DNA from: Kiritimatiellales bacterium
Lineage (GTDB): Bacteria > Verrucomicrobiota > Kiritimatiellia > Kiritimatiellales > Pontiellaceae
Direction of reading: 5' to 3'
Assembly: GCA_003246265.1 (NCBI GenBank)
Contig: QKAU01000065.1
Location: 1-64,000 of the forward strand
Length of the DNA: 64,000 bases
Below the pieces are notes generated by a model. That model did no database searches, was not told where the DNA came from, and saw only the letters and a list, made by a program, of their open reading frames with translations. The translations under genes and the position numbers were made by a program. Of this stretch, positions 27,505-35,799 are shown in pieces (within the stretch, counting starts at the first letter, position 1; each line of letters opens with the position of its first letter).

Positions 27505-28581
27505 CTAGGGGGCCAGCTCTTCGATCGTGGCGCTGTCGCGCAGGCTCTTGATGAAGTCGCCTACCGCCTGCTGCCGCTTCTGGTTGGTAAGGAAGCGTTC
27601 GATCTGCTCCTTGGCCTCGTCGAAGGCCACCGTGCCGGCTTCGTTGGCTTCGGTCACCTTGATGATGTGGTAGCCGAACGGGCTTTCGACAATGCCGCCC
27701 ACTTCGCCCACCTCCTGCGAGAAGGCGGCCGCCTCGAACTCGGGAACCATGCGGCCTTTGCCGAAGGAACCCAGCGAACCGCCCTGCGCACTGCTCGGAC
27801 AGTCGGAGTTTTCCTTGGCCGCGTCTTCGAAGGTGACGGTGCCGGCCAGGATGTTGGCGCGGATCTCTTCGAGCTTGGCCTTCTTTCCGGCCTTGCTCTC
27901 ATCGGTGTCTTCTTCGGCGAATTTGATCAGGATATGGCTGGCGGAAACGCTTTCTGGCTGGGCGAAGCGGTCGGGATTGGCATCGTAGAACTCCTTGGCC
28001 TCCTCCTCGGTCGCCTCGGCGATGTTTTCCGTCTTGCTTTCCATGAACTGGCGGGTGGCTAGGTCGTCGCGGATGTTTTTCTTGAGTTCGTCGAGCGTGG
28101 TGCTTTCGGAGAGCAGCGCCTCCTCGAGCGTCTGCCCTTCGGGCATGCGGCTGCGGATCTGCTCGATGGCTTCGTCCACTTCGGCCTCGTCGACCTTGAC
28201 GTTGGCTGCGGTGACCGCCGCGTCGATCAGCTTCTTGGTGATCAGGTCGTTCTTGATCTGGCCATACATCTGGGCCTGGACCTGCTGCAGTTGCTGCGGG
28301 GGTACCCGCCCGCCGACCTGCTCCATCGCCCGCTCGAGGATCTGGAGGATTTCGCCTCGGGTGATCTCCTCTCCATTGACGCGCACCACCACGGCGGCCG
28401 GATCGGTGGTCAGCGGATTGGGCTGGACGGGGGCGGCGAAGAGATCTTCGGTCTGGGACAGGTCCACGGATTCCGGCGCGGGCACGGGGGCCGTCTCCTC
28501 CTTGCAGGCGGTGAAGAGGAGGGCGGCGGCAGCGAGCCCGGAAGCCGCAAGCAGTCTGGTCTTGGACAAATTGTCGAACAT
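27505..28581 (-). CDS. Parvulin-type peptidyl-prolyl isomerase lipoprotein (PrsA/SurA-like)
   Basis: A 358-residue exported foldase. It has a signal peptide and lipobox (LLFTAC, Cys near residue 26), an N-terminal SurA-like chaperone arm of long helices (EQIRSRMPEGQTLEEAL), and a parvulin domain at about 225-325 (SASHILIKF at its start, GGSLGSFGKGRMVPEFEAAAF, FGYHIIKV at its end). These residues form the active site that isomerises proline bonds in folding periplasmic or outer-membrane proteins. ATG 28581 is preceded by a candidate promoter and a small hairpin in the leader. It ends in a strong terminator, so it is a single-gene unit. Confidence 0.93.
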   Translation of the reverse strand: MFDNLSKTRLLAASGLAAAALLFTACKEETAPVPAPESVDLSQTEDLFAAPVQPNPLTTDPAAVVVRVNGEEITRGEILQILERAMEQVGGRVPPQQLQQVQAQMYGQIKNDLITKKLIDAAVTAANVKVDEAEVDEAIEQIRSRMPEGQTLEEALLSESTTLDELKKNIRDDLATRQFMESKTENIAEATEEEAKEFYDANPDRFAQPESVSASHILIKFAEEDTDESKAGKKAKLEEIRANILAGTVTFEDAAKENSDCPSSAQGGSLGSFGKGRMVPEFEAAAFSQEVGEVGGIVESPFGYHIIKVTEANEAGTVAFDEAKEQIERFLTNQKRQQAVGDFIKSLRDSATIEELAP

Positions 28582-28650
28582 GGGTCTTGATCCTTTCTAC
28601 GGGTTGCTCTAACTACCCCGCACTTCGGGTGCGCAAGGTGTAAGGCGCGC

Positions 28651-28679
28651 ATAGTGTTGCCTGCATGGCCAAATGTCAA
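28651..28679 (-). promoter_or_regulatory. Candidate promoter of the foldase gene
   Basis: On the minus strand a perfect TTGACA (28679-28674) and a poorer CACTAT (28656-28651) are 17 bp apart. A hairpin CGCAC-TTCGG-GTGCG (28619-28633) lies in the predicted leader. Confidence 0.45.
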
Positions 28680-28710
28680 CGCAATCGCACGGCTTTGAAA
28701 GGATGGTCTG

Positions 28711-29061
28711 ATGATGCGGGACGATCGGGAACTTCTCCCTCGGTTCAAGTGCAACGGCTGCGGTGCGTGCTGCCGGTGGGGAGGCGCGGTCCTGCTGGAG
28801 GAGGCCGATATCGAACGGCTCGCCGGGTGCATGGGACTGGAGGTCGACGCGTTCATCCAGCGGCATACCCGCCTGGCACCGAACCGGCGGCAACTGGCCC
28901 TGCTGGACGCGGAGGACGGCAGTTGCGCCTTCCTGGAAGGGGACCGGTGCTCGGTCTACGAGGACCGGCCCTGGCAGTGCCGGAGTTTCCCCCATGCCTG
29001 GAGCGTGGCGGAAGGATGTCCGGAACTCGACCGGCTTCGGTCGGCGGCCAAAAAGATTTGA
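28711..29061 (+). CDS. YkgJ-family cysteine-cluster protein
   Basis: A 116-residue cytosolic protein with the YkgJ/UPF0153 cysteine pattern: FKCNGCGACCRWGG near the N-terminus, and CAFL, CSVYEDRPWQCRSFPH in the second half. These Cys residues are thought to bind a metal or an iron-sulfur cluster. The reaction is unknown; some family members are annotated as zinc/iron-chelating or flagellin-modifying. ATG 28711 and ATG 28714 are adjacent; AAAGGA lies upstream. It precedes fabZ by 57 bp and has a possible separate promoter in between. Confidence 0.82.
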   Translation: MMRDDRELLPRFKCNGCGACCRWGGAVLLEEADIERLAGCMGLEVDAFIQRHTRLAPNRRQLALLDAEDGSCAFLEGDRCSVYEDRPWQCRSFPHAWSVAEGCPELDRLRSAAKKI

Positions 29062-29086
29062 ACAAGGCGCGGGGAAACCCTAGCGT
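29058..29086 (+). promoter_or_regulatory. Candidate promoter of fabZ-lpxA
   Basis: TTGAAC (29058-29063, overlapping the stop of the YkgJ gene) and TAGCGT (29081-29086), spacer 17 bp. Moderate match. Confidence 0.4.
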
Positions 29087-29118
29087 GTGCCTTTCAGGAA
29101 AGTGAACAGGAGAGAGCA

Positions 29119-29553
29119 ATGAGCGTAATGGACGTGAACGAGATTCTGGGGATTCTACCGCATCGCTACCCCTTCATGCTGGTCGACCGCATCGTTGAGA
29201 TGGATCCGGAGCAGCAGCGGATCGTGGGCTACAAGAACCTCACCTTCAACGAGCCCTTCTTCCAGGGGCATTTCCCCGGAGAGCCGATCATGCCCGGCGT
29301 CATGCAGCTGGAGGCGATGGCGCAGGTGTCCGGCATCCTGCTCAACAAGATGAGCAGCAAGGAGGGGCAGATCGCCTACTTCATGTCCATCGACAAGGCC
29401 AAGTTCCGCCGCAAGGTGGTTCCCGGCGACGTCCTGCGCATGGAGATCCAGGTCACCCGCATGCGCTCCCGCATGGCGGTGGTCGAAGGCAAGGCGTATG
29501 TCGGCGACGATCTGGCCAGCCAGGCGGAGCTGATGTTCGGCTACGGAGCGTAG
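29119..29553 (+). CDS. fabZ: 3-hydroxyacyl-ACP dehydratase FabZ
   Basis: A 144-residue hot-dog-fold dehydratase of type II fatty acid synthesis; it removes water from 3-hydroxyacyl-ACP. The family hallmarks are complete: [32 protein letters not shown] (catalytic His) and LEAMAQVSG (catalytic Glu). Start ATG 29119 follows AGGAGAGAG. lpxA starts 3 bp after the stop, the usual pairing because both enzymes draw on the same 3-hydroxyacyl-ACP pool, balancing membrane and lipid A synthesis. Confidence 0.97.
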   Translation: MSVMDVNEILGILPHRYPFMLVDRIVEMDPEQQRIVGYKNLTFNEPFFQGHFPGEPIMPGVMQLEAMAQVSGILLNKMSSKEGQIAYFMSIDKAKFRRKVVPGDVLRMEIQVTRMRSRMAVVEGKAYVGDDLASQAELMFGYGA

Positions 29554-29556
29554 GCC

Positions 29557-30330
29557 ATGGCCCATATCCACCCAACCGCCCTCGTGGCCGAAGGCGCCCG
29601 GATCGCGGACGATGCCGTGATCGGCCCCTATTGCACCATCGGCGCCCAGGCCGAAATCGGCAGCGGGACCGAGCTGGTCTCCCATGTCGTGGTCGAAGGG
29701 AAGGCGATCCTGGGATCCGGCAACCGGGTCTCGCCGTTCGCGGTTATCGGCGGCCGCACCCAGGACCTGAAGTTCAAGGGGGGCTCTCCCGGTGTCCGCA
29801 TCGGCAACAACAACACGATCCGGGAGTATGTTACCATCAACGCCGCCACGAACGACGGCGATTTCACGACCGTGGGCAACCACTGCCTGCTCATGGCCTA
29901 TTCCCACATTGCGCACTGCTGCCATATCGGAAGCCATGTCATCATCGCCAACGCCTGCCAGATCGCCGGGCATGTGACGATCGAGGACATGGCCACCATC
30001 GAGGGACTGGTCGGGATCGTCCAGTTCCTGCGGGTGGGTACGTTGGCCTTCGTGGGTGCCATGTCGAAGATCACCAAGGACATGCCGCCCTACATGATCG
30101 CCAACGGCGATCCGCTGGAGGTGCGCGGCTTCAACAAGGTCGGCATGGAGCGGCGCGGCATTTCCGAAGAGGGGCGCAAGGCCATCAAGGAGGCCTACCG
30201 CATCCTCTACCGCCAAGAGATGCCGCTGGCGCAGGCGCTGGAGAAGCTCGCCACCGAGGTGCTCCCGACGCCCGAAATCGAGCGCCTGGTCGGATTCATA
30301 CAGAGTTCGGAGAAGGGGATCACCCGCTAG
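29557..30330 (+). CDS. lpxA: UDP-N-acetylglucosamine acyltransferase
   Basis: A 257-residue homotrimeric left-handed beta-helix enzyme, the first step of lipid A synthesis: it transfers a 3-hydroxyacyl chain from ACP to UDP-GlcNAc. Hexapeptide repeats run through the first 180 residues, with the catalytic His in NHCLLMAYSHIAHCC and the usual GGRTQDLKFKGG and EYVTIN segments. The C-terminal helical part (GISEEGRKAIKEAYRILY) is intact. Its presence implies a Gram-negative outer membrane with lipid A. It follows fabZ with a 3-bp gap. Confidence 0.97.
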   Translation: MAHIHPTALVAEGARIADDAVIGPYCTIGAQAEIGSGTELVSHVVVEGKAILGSGNRVSPFAVIGGRTQDLKFKGGSPGVRIGNNNTIREYVTINAATNDGDFTTVGNHCLLMAYSHIAHCCHIGSHVIIANACQIAGHVTIEDMATIEGLVGIVQFLRVGTLAFVGAMSKITKDMPPYMIANGDPLEVRGFNKVGMERRGISEEGRKAIKEAYRILYRQEMPLAQALEKLATEVLPTPEIERLVGFIQSSEKGITR

Positions 30331-30354
30331 CGGCGCCGATCCGGAGGCCTCACC

Positions 30355-30759
30355 GTGGCATACACCCGCAACGGATTCACCCTGCTGGAACTGCTCGCGG
30401 TCCTTGCGGTGGTCGCCATCCTGGCCGGGCTCGGGGCGAAGGGCTACGGGTTGGCCCGCAGACAGGCGAAGGAGGGGCGCGCCCGGGCCGATCTCGGGAA
30501 GTGGCAGGCCGCGCTCGATGGCTATCGCGCCGAACACGGACGCTACCCGGAACAGGTGCCCGAGGCTCCGCTGGCCGGCAGCCGGGCCATCGGGTACCTG
30601 ACCAACGCGGTCGAGGGGGTATCGCTGCTCGATCCATGGGGGAACGGCTACCGCTACGTTTGCACCAACCGTTTCCTTTACGGAATGCATTCCGCGGGGC
30701 AGGATGGAGCCAGTGGTACCGGGGACGACATCGTCGTTGCTGGACAGGGATACCGGTAA
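30355..30759 (+). CDS. Type II secretion pseudopilin (GspG-like)
   Basis: A 134-residue pseudopilin. The N-terminus reads NGFTLLELLAVLAVVAILAG: a class III prepilin cleavage site (G/FTLLE) with Glu at +5 and the hydrophobic helix. The C-terminal part includes LDPWGNGYRY, the calcium-site motif of GspG major pseudopilins. The start is GTG 30355 with CCGGAGG eight bases upstream. It overlaps the next pseudopilin gene by one base (TAATG). It sits just after lpxA, not in the type II clusters at 40-45 or 52-55 kb. Confidence 0.82.
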   Translation: MAYTRNGFTLLELLAVLAVVAILAGLGAKGYGLARRQAKEGRARADLGKWQAALDGYRAEHGRYPEQVPEAPLAGSRAIGYLTNAVEGVSLLDPWGNGYRYVCTNRFLYGMHSAGQDGASGTGDDIVVAGQGYR

Positions 30760-31301
30760 TGAAACGTTCTGGATTCACGCTGATCGAACTGCTGGCGGTC
30801 CTTGCCGTGATCGCCGTACTCGTAACACTGGGCTCGCGCATCGTGCGCAGTGCCCGCCTCTCCGCCAGGAAGGCCCAGGCCCAGGTGGAGATGCAGGCGA
30901 TCGAAACCGCGGTGAAGGCCTACCTGAACCGATACGGCAAGATGCCCTCCGGCCGACTGGTCAGGCAGGGCGCCGCGGATATCGTCTTCGGCTACGGGGA
31001 CGAGGCTTCCGCCCGCGACCAGAGCCGGGCGATCCTTTCGATCTTGACCGTGGCGGATGATTCCGATGCGGCGGACAACCCATCGGAAATCGCCTTCCTC
31101 GAACCCCAGTCTGTCGGGCGCGACGGCACGTTCCTCGATCCATGGGGCGAACAGTACCGGATTGCGCTCGATGCCGACTACGACGGCCGGATTGCGATTG
31201 CCGGGGAGGAGCTCCGCCGCAAGGTTGCGGTGGCTTCCGTCGGGCTCTATCTCAAGACCGGATCGACCGCCACGAACGACATCGTCAAGAGCTGGCTCTA
31301 G
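30759..31301 (+). CDS. Second GspG-like pseudopilin
   Basis: A 180-residue pseudopilin beginning MKRSGFTLIELLAVLAVIAV, with the cleavage site G/FTLIE. The longer C-terminal domain holds the segment LDPWGEQYRIALDADYDG, again the GspG-type calcium motif, here enriched in Asp. It overlaps the upstream pseudopilin gene by one base, so translation is coupled. Two G-like proteins in tandem could be a minor/major pair, or belong to a secretion machine separate from the other two blocks. Confidence 0.82.
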   Translation: MKRSGFTLIELLAVLAVIAVLVTLGSRIVRSARLSARKAQAQVEMQAIETAVKAYLNRYGKMPSGRLVRQGAADIVFGYGDEASARDQSRAILSILTVADDSDAADNPSEIAFLEPQSVGRDGTFLDPWGEQYRIALDADYDGRIAIAGEELRRKVAVASVGLYLKTGSTATNDIVKSWL

Positions 31302-31337
31302 GCTGGCCCGCCCCGGGCTGCGCTTGGACCGGAAACT

Positions 31338-31366
31338 TTGAACGCCCCGTCCGAAAGACGTTCTAA
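31338..31366 (+). promoter_or_regulatory. Candidate promoter of the HtrA-like gene
   Basis: TTGAAC (31338-31343) and TTCTAA (31361-31366), spacer 17 bp, 46 bp before ATG 31413. The -10 box is a moderate match. Confidence 0.4.
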
Positions 31367-31412
31367 ACGTCCATCTTTTCCAGCAACCATGAACCCAGGA
31401 GAGATGGACGAC

Positions 31413-32834
31413 ATGAAGAGATCGATAGTGTTCGCGTTGGGCTTGTCGGCGGTGGTGTGTCAGACGGGACTAGCCGGCAAGGCGGAAGCGATGGAGCAGA
31501 CCGGCAGCCGGTTTGCGGAGATCGCAAAGAATGCGCTTCCGGCCGTGGTCTTCATCGATGTGGAAAGCACGGTCGAGGTGCCCCAGTACCGCTATCACCA
31601 GTTCGTCGACCCGTTCGAGCAGTTCTTCGGCCGCGGCAGGGGCTACGTGGTCCCCGAGGAGGTCGAACCCCGCAGGTACATGCAGATGGGGCAGGGATCG
31701 GGTTTCATTATCTCGACCGAAGGCTATATCCTGACCAACAACCACGTAGTCCAGGATGCCGACCGTATCACCGTTACCCTGGGTGACGGCCGGAAGTTCG
31801 ATGCCAGGCTGGTCGGGACCGATCCGGAATCGGAAGTGGCGGTGATCAAGATCGAGGATGGCAACGAGCCGCTGCCGTACCTTGAGCCGGGCGACTCCGA
31901 CGCCCTCCAGGTCGGGGAGTGGGTACTGGCGGCCGGGAATCCTTTCGGCCTCTCCCAGAGCATAACCGCCGGCATTGTTAGCGCCAAGAACCGTAGTGCG
32001 GCCAACATTGCCGAATATGGTAGCTTCATCCAGACCGACGCCGCGATCAATCCAGGCAATTCCGGGGGTCCGCTGCTCGATATCAACGGGAAGGTCGTGG
32101 GCGTCAATACCGCCATCTACACCCGCACGGGCGGCTACATGGGCATCGGCTTCGCCATACCCATCAATCTCGCCCTGGAGATCAAGGAACAGCTCATCCA
32201 GCATGGCAAGGTCTCCCGCAGCGTTCTGGGTATCCATATCCAGGAGGTGGACGAGGACCTCGCGAAGAGCTTCGGCCTGGACGACGCGGGCGGAATCCTC
32301 GTGGCGCAGGTCGCCGAGGGATCGGCCGCAGCCGAGGCCGGGTTGAAGGCGGGCGACATCATCGTCGAGATGGACGGGGGCAAGGCTGGACAGGTCGACG
32401 ACTTCCGCAACCGGGTGGCAGCCACTCCGCCCGGAACGAAGGTCGAGCTGCGTGTCTTCCGCAACGGGAAGTACAAGAACATGGCCGCCGTCACCAAGGC
32501 CCGCGACGCTGAGGCGCAAGCTTCCGACAATCATGCGGACGCCGGCATCTACGATAAGCTAGGGCTCACCGTGGACGAGCTCGATGCCGAAACGACGAAG
32601 CGGCTCGGTTTCGAAGGAGATGATGGCGTGCTGATTAGCGAGGTTGAGCAAGGTTCGCCCGCTTGGCGTTCCGGGTTGCAGCCGGGCCAGGTGATTACCA
32701 GCGTAAACCGCGAAAAGGTTGGCAACGTGCAGGAGTTTAGGCGGCGCGTGTCGGAATCGGGTGAAGGCGGACGCATACTTATGCTCATCTCCGATGGCCG
32801 CAGTTCCCGTTTCGTGGTGGTCTCCGTCGAATAG
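31413..32834 (+). CDS. Periplasmic HtrA/DegP-type serine protease with two PDZ domains
   Basis: A 473-residue protein: signal peptide (MKRSIVFALGLSAVVCQTGL), a trypsin-like domain (about 40-250) and two PDZ domains (about 260-355 and 385-470). His111 (TNNHVVQDAD) and Ser217 (NPGNSGGP) of the triad are present, but the expected Asp in the DPxxDhA motif is Glu (DPESEVAVIKI, Glu141). Family members degrade or refold damaged envelope proteins as trimers or higher cages. ATG 31413 is chosen because AGGAG lies 11 bases upstream and the signal peptide starts there; ATG 31404 is too close to the site. It follows the pseudopilins with its own candidate promoter. Confidence 0.93.
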   Translation: MKRSIVFALGLSAVVCQTGLAGKAEAMEQTGSRFAEIAKNALPAVVFIDVESTVEVPQYRYHQFVDPFEQFFGRGRGYVVPEEVEPRRYMQMGQGSGFIISTEGYILTNNHVVQDADRITVTLGDGRKFDARLVGTDPESEVAVIKIEDGNEPLPYLEPGDSDALQVGEWVLAAGNPFGLSQSITAGIVSAKNRSAANIAEYGSFIQTDAAINPGNSGGPLLDINGKVVGVNTAIYTRTGGYMGIGFAIPINLALEIKEQLIQHGKVSRSVLGIHIQEVDEDLAKSFGLDDAGGILVAQVAEGSAAAEAGLKAGDIIVEMDGGKAGQVDDFRNRVAATPPGTKVELRVFRNGKYKNMAAVTKARDAEAQASDNHADAGIYDKLGLTVDELDAETTKRLGFEGDDGVLISEVEQGSPAWRSGLQPGQVITSVNREKVGNVQEFRRRVSESGEGGRILMLISDGRSSRFVVVSVE

Positions 32835-33240
32835 CAACGAACGGATGAGCCGCTTGGTGTGGGTGGGCCCACGGGTGTTGCAGTTCAGTTCGATACATGT
32901 TGCACATCAAGGCAATTACGACGAGAAATTGATAGCCCTTTTTTCAACGTTGCCGTACTCACTCAACTTATAGATAAAATGAAAGAATGGGGTGGAGGCA
33001 AGAGGGGGAGAAGTTCAGGCCGAATCCGGACCTCAAGCTGATGGATCAGGAAAGTGCCAGGCCCCATGGCCCCCACCTTGCCTCCAGGATGGCGTGGATG
33101 GCTGTTTGGCATCGGTTGGAGCGTTCCACGTTTGATTTGCCGTTGATGGGTAGGGTGGCGTGTCCCACACCGCCGTGGACGGCTGGGGACAGCTGTTCCT
33201 GCCAGTGAAATCGGCAGTGGCATCTCATTCGAGAACTGCC
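32835..33240. other. 406-bp intergenic region between convergent genes, no gene seen
   Basis: No reading frame here has convincing codon usage or a recognisable product. The middle (32890-32995) is distinctly AT-richer than the surroundings. Near the right end a stem TGTCCC (33161-33166) / GGGACA (33186-33191) and the palindrome ACAGCTGT (33189-33196) could fold, but no T-run follows, so neither is a clear terminator for either flanking gene. Confidence 0.4.
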
Positions 33241-34197
33241 TTAGAAGAGCGCGTTGAAGAGCCATCCGACCAAAAGGATGCCGGTGGTGGCGGTTGCGAC
33301 GAACAGCGCGATCAGGCGCGGCTTCATCACCTTGCGCAGCAGGACCATTTCGGGAACGGATAGGGCGGTGACGGCCATCATGAAGGCCAGGGCGGTGCCG
33401 AGGCCGACCCCTTTGCCGATCAGGGCCTCGGCAATGGGGATGGTCCCAAGCGCGTTGGCATAGAGCGGAACGCCGCACAGTACGGCGACCACGACGCTGA
33501 ATGGATTGTCCGAGCCCGCGTACTTCGCCATCAGATCTTCGGGCGCCCATCCATGGATTGCGGCGCCGATGCCGATGCCGATGATCAGGTAGAGCCAGAT
33601 GCGCCCGAGGATGTCCGCGAGGTGTTCCGCCGCATAGGCCAGCCGTTCGCGCTGTGTCATGCAGGGGCGCGTCCTGCTGAAGGCCTCGCCCTGGAGGATG
33701 CCGGGCTCCAGATGCTGTTCGGGCCGGAAGTGCCCGATCAGCATGCCGCTCGCCACGCCGATCACCACGCCCATGCCGGCATAGGTGAGGGCCACCTTCC
33801 AGCCGAAGGATGCGAGCAGGATGGCGAAGGCCGCTTCGTTGACGATCGGGGAAGTGACCAGGAAGGAGAAGGTGACGCCCAAGGGGATGCCCGCCTCGAC
33901 GAAGCCGATGAAAATCGGCACCGAAGAGCAGGAGCAGAAAGGGGTGACGATCCCGAGCAACGATGCGGCAACATGCGCCCTCGGCCCCTTGATCCGCTCC
34001 AGCAGCTCCTTCGTCTTCTGGGGCTGGAACCAGCTGCGCAGGTAGGAGATGGAGAAGATCATTGCGGAGAGGAGGATGAGGATCTTGACGGTGTCATAGA
34101 GGAAGAAGTGCAGGCTGCCGCCCAACCTGGAGTCGATGGGCAGGCCAAGGGCGTTTTCGACGACGAAGGTGGCGAGGCGGTCGAGCCAGATGAACAT
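33241..34197 (-). CDS. ArsP/UPF0718-like permease
   Basis: A 318-residue membrane protein with about eight helices. It carries the family motif TPFCSCSSVPIFIGF in the first half, the region where ArsP proteins have Cys residues needed for efflux of trivalent organoarsenicals. Other signatures are FSFLVTSPIVNEAAFAILL and the second-half repeat with GVPLYANALGTIPIAEALI. It is the last gene of the arsR operon, 12 bp after the CcdA-like gene. Arsenical efflux is an inference from the family and neighbours; UPF0718 proteins also have other or unknown roles. Confidence 0.8.
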   Translation of the reverse strand: MFIWLDRLATFVVENALGLPIDSRLGGSLHFFLYDTVKILILLSAMIFSISYLRSWFQPQKTKELLERIKGPRAHVAASLLGIVTPFCSCSSVPIFIGFVEAGIPLGVTFSFLVTSPIVNEAAFAILLASFGWKVALTYAGMGVVIGVASGMLIGHFRPEQHLEPGILQGEAFSRTRPCMTQRERLAYAAEHLADILGRIWLYLIIGIGIGAAIHGWAPEDLMAKYAGSDNPFSVVVAVLCGVPLYANALGTIPIAEALIGKGVGLGTALAFMMAVTALSVPEMVLLRKVMKPRLIALFVATATTGILLVGWLFNALF

Positions 34198-34209
34198 GGA
34201 TGGGTGTCC

Positions 34210-34911
34210 TTATGCGGTTTTATAGATGAAGTAGAGTCCGGCGAGGACCAGTAGCAGGCCGAGGGCGGTTTTGGCGCGGCGGGCGGTACCGGTATCGCGG
34301 TTCCAGTCGGCCAGCCGGCGGGCACCTTCGGTGGAGGTCCCGGCGGCGATGAGTACGGTGCAATGGCCGGCGGCGTAGGCCGTCAGCATTGCGCCCCCGA
34401 GGGCGACTCCGCAGGAGGCGGTGCGGAAGACCAGGGCGAGAACGGGTGCCATGAAGGCGAAGGTGCAGGGGCCGGACGCCATGCCGAAGAGCAACCCGAG
34501 CAGCAGTGCCCCGGCTGCTCCTCTCGTTTCGACCTGTTCCTTGCGGCCATGGATCCAGGGGATCGTCAGGATACCCATGAGATGCAACCCGATGGCGATG
34601 AATACCGCGGCGACCATCCAGCCTGCGACCGGGCCGGTATCCCCGGCCAAGCGGCCCGCCCACGTGGTGAGCAGGCCGACGAACGCCATGGTGGCGAGGA
34701 TGCCGAGCGCAAACAGGGTCGAGAGCCATGCCGCTCGGCGCGGCGAGGATGCCGGCCGGCCATTGATGTAGGCGATGAGCAGGGGGATGGATGCCAAGTG
34801 GCAGGGGCTGAGTGCGACGCTGCAGACGCCCCACGCAAAAGCGGCGGCCAGCGCGATGGCGGGGCTGCCGGACAGGGCGGCCTCCATCGAATGGAACAGG
34901 TCAGCCAGCAT
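34210..34911 (-). CDS. CcdA/DsbD-like membrane protein (possible ArsG-type)
   Basis: A 233-residue membrane protein with six helices in the CcdA/DsbD transmembrane fold. The first repeat reads AAFAWGVCSVALSPCHLASIPLLIAY with the Cys-Pro-rich core, and the second reads GMASGPCTFAFMAPVLALVF. The two Cys residues (SPC and GPC) would pass electrons across the membrane, here probably to or from the thioredoxin-like protein encoded just upstream. Some arsenic loci contain a similar protein called ArsG. It overlaps the thioredoxin-like gene by 11 bp. Confidence 0.78.
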   Translation of the reverse strand: MLADLFHSMEAALSGSPAIALAAAFAWGVCSVALSPCHLASIPLLIAYINGRPASSPRRAAWLSTLFALGILATMAFVGLLTTWAGRLAGDTGPVAGWMVAAVFIAIGLHLMGILTIPWIHGRKEQVETRGAAGALLLGLLFGMASGPCTFAFMAPVLALVFRTASCGVALGGAMLTAYAAGHCTVLIAAGTSTEGARRLADWNRDTGTARRAKTALGLLLVLAGLYFIYKTA

Positions 34912-35293
34912 CGAGGTCGATTCCCGCTTCCCTGAACTTCACGAGGATATCTTCGGCGGTGATGAAGCCTTCGTGGCGGAATAGTTCGCGTCCTTGGGCA
35001 TCGTAGAATATCTGCACGGGAATGAGTTCGATGCCGTATTGCCGGGCGGCGTCTTCCTGTTCGTGGACATCGATGAAGTCGATCTGCAACCGGCCGGCAT
35101 GGCTGTCCCGCAACGCCTCCAGTTCCGGCTCCAGCATTTTGCAGGCGAGACATCCCTTGGATCCGAGATCGAGCAGGCGCGGCAGGCCGCCGGCCGCCAA
35201 GGGCGGCGGGCGTTCATCCGATCGGGATTTCTTGAGGACCACGGTTCCCGCCGCGGCAGCGATTACGGCCAAGATGATCCATGTGCGCTTCAT
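34901..35293 (-). CDS. Exported thioredoxin-fold protein
   Basis: A 130-residue protein with an N-terminal membrane anchor or signal (MKRTWIILAVIAAAAGTVV) and a thioredoxin fold. The active site is CLAC (LGSKGCLACKMLEPEL), and the cis-Pro is in ELIPVQIF. It is likely anchored in or exported to the periplasm, where it would exchange electrons with the CcdA-like protein. The gene follows arsR by 9 bp and overlaps the CcdA-like gene. Confidence 0.83.
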   Translation of the reverse strand: MKRTWIILAVIAAAAGTVVLKKSRSDERPPPLAAGGLPRLLDLGSKGCLACKMLEPELEALRDSHAGRLQIDFIDVHEQEDAARQYGIELIPVQIFYDAQGRELFRHEGFITAEDILVKFREAGIDLDAG

Positions 35294-35302
35294 GCAGATT
35301 CC

Positions 35303-35668
35303 CTATTTGCGGTAGATCTGAACCAGTTTTTCGAGGTCGGTTTCCATGATGGACTCCATCCGTATCCGGTCGTTCCGGTCCGCTTCCGTGTCGGCGAGGG
35401 CCCGAAAGGTCCACTCGATCGCCTGCCACGCATCCCCGGACCGGTCGTCGGGCAGGCGGTAGTGCATCCAGCGGCCCTCCTTCCTGCCCTCGACGAGTCC
35501 CGCCTGGCGGAGGATGGAAAGATGCTTGGAAACGGTGGATGGGGCGAGCTGGAGCAGCTCGATCAGGCGGCAGACGCAGAGCTCGCGGTCGCGCAAGGCA
35601 AGAAGGGCGCGAACCCGGTTGCGATCGGAAAGGGCCTTGGCCTGGTCGATGAAGCGGGAGGTTTTCAT
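35303..35668 (-). CDS. ArsR-family metalloregulator
   Basis: A 121-residue winged-helix repressor. The recognition helix APSTVSKHLSILRQAGLV is intact, and the metal-site motif of As/Sb sensors, ELCVCRLIELL (two Cys, one residue apart), is present. The C-terminal extension is helical and acidic. It is the first gene of the operon arsR, thioredoxin-like, CcdA-like, ArsP-like, and probably represses it until a trivalent metalloid binds the CVC site. The divergent gene is ddl. Confidence 0.9.
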   Translation of the reverse strand: MKTSRFIDQAKALSDRNRVRALLALRDRELCVCRLIELLQLAPSTVSKHLSILRQAGLVEGRKEGRWMHYRLPDDRSGDAWQAIEWTFRALADTEADRNDRIRMESIMETDLEKLVQIYRK

Positions 35669-35673
35669 TTTTA

Positions 35674-35699
35674 TTATTCGCCAAACAACGAAGTGTAAT
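35674..35699 (-). promoter_or_regulatory. Possible ArsR operator
   Basis: An imperfect dyad TTCG (35677-35680) / CGAA (35689-35692), with flanking ATTA and TAAT arms, lies between the candidate promoter and the arsR start codon, where an autorepressor site would be expected. It is a short match only. Confidence 0.3.
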
Positions 35700-35726
35700 C
35701 TACCAAGTGCGCCTTTTTGTCGTCAA
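35697..35726 (-). promoter_or_regulatory. Candidate promoter of the arsR operon
   Basis: On the minus strand TTGACG (35726-35721) and TAGATT (35702-35697) are separated by 18 bp, 29 bp before the arsR start. Confidence 0.45.
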
Positions 35727-35799
35727 GTTCCCATCTTCCGGCTTTTCGAGGGGATTCCCGTTCTGTTAAATGCCGCTTTTTCATCGAGGGGAGAAGTTC

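Noticed and set aside
32835..33240. Short open frames in the 406-bp gap
   Set aside because: They lack ribosome binding sites, known motifs and neighbour-like codon usage.
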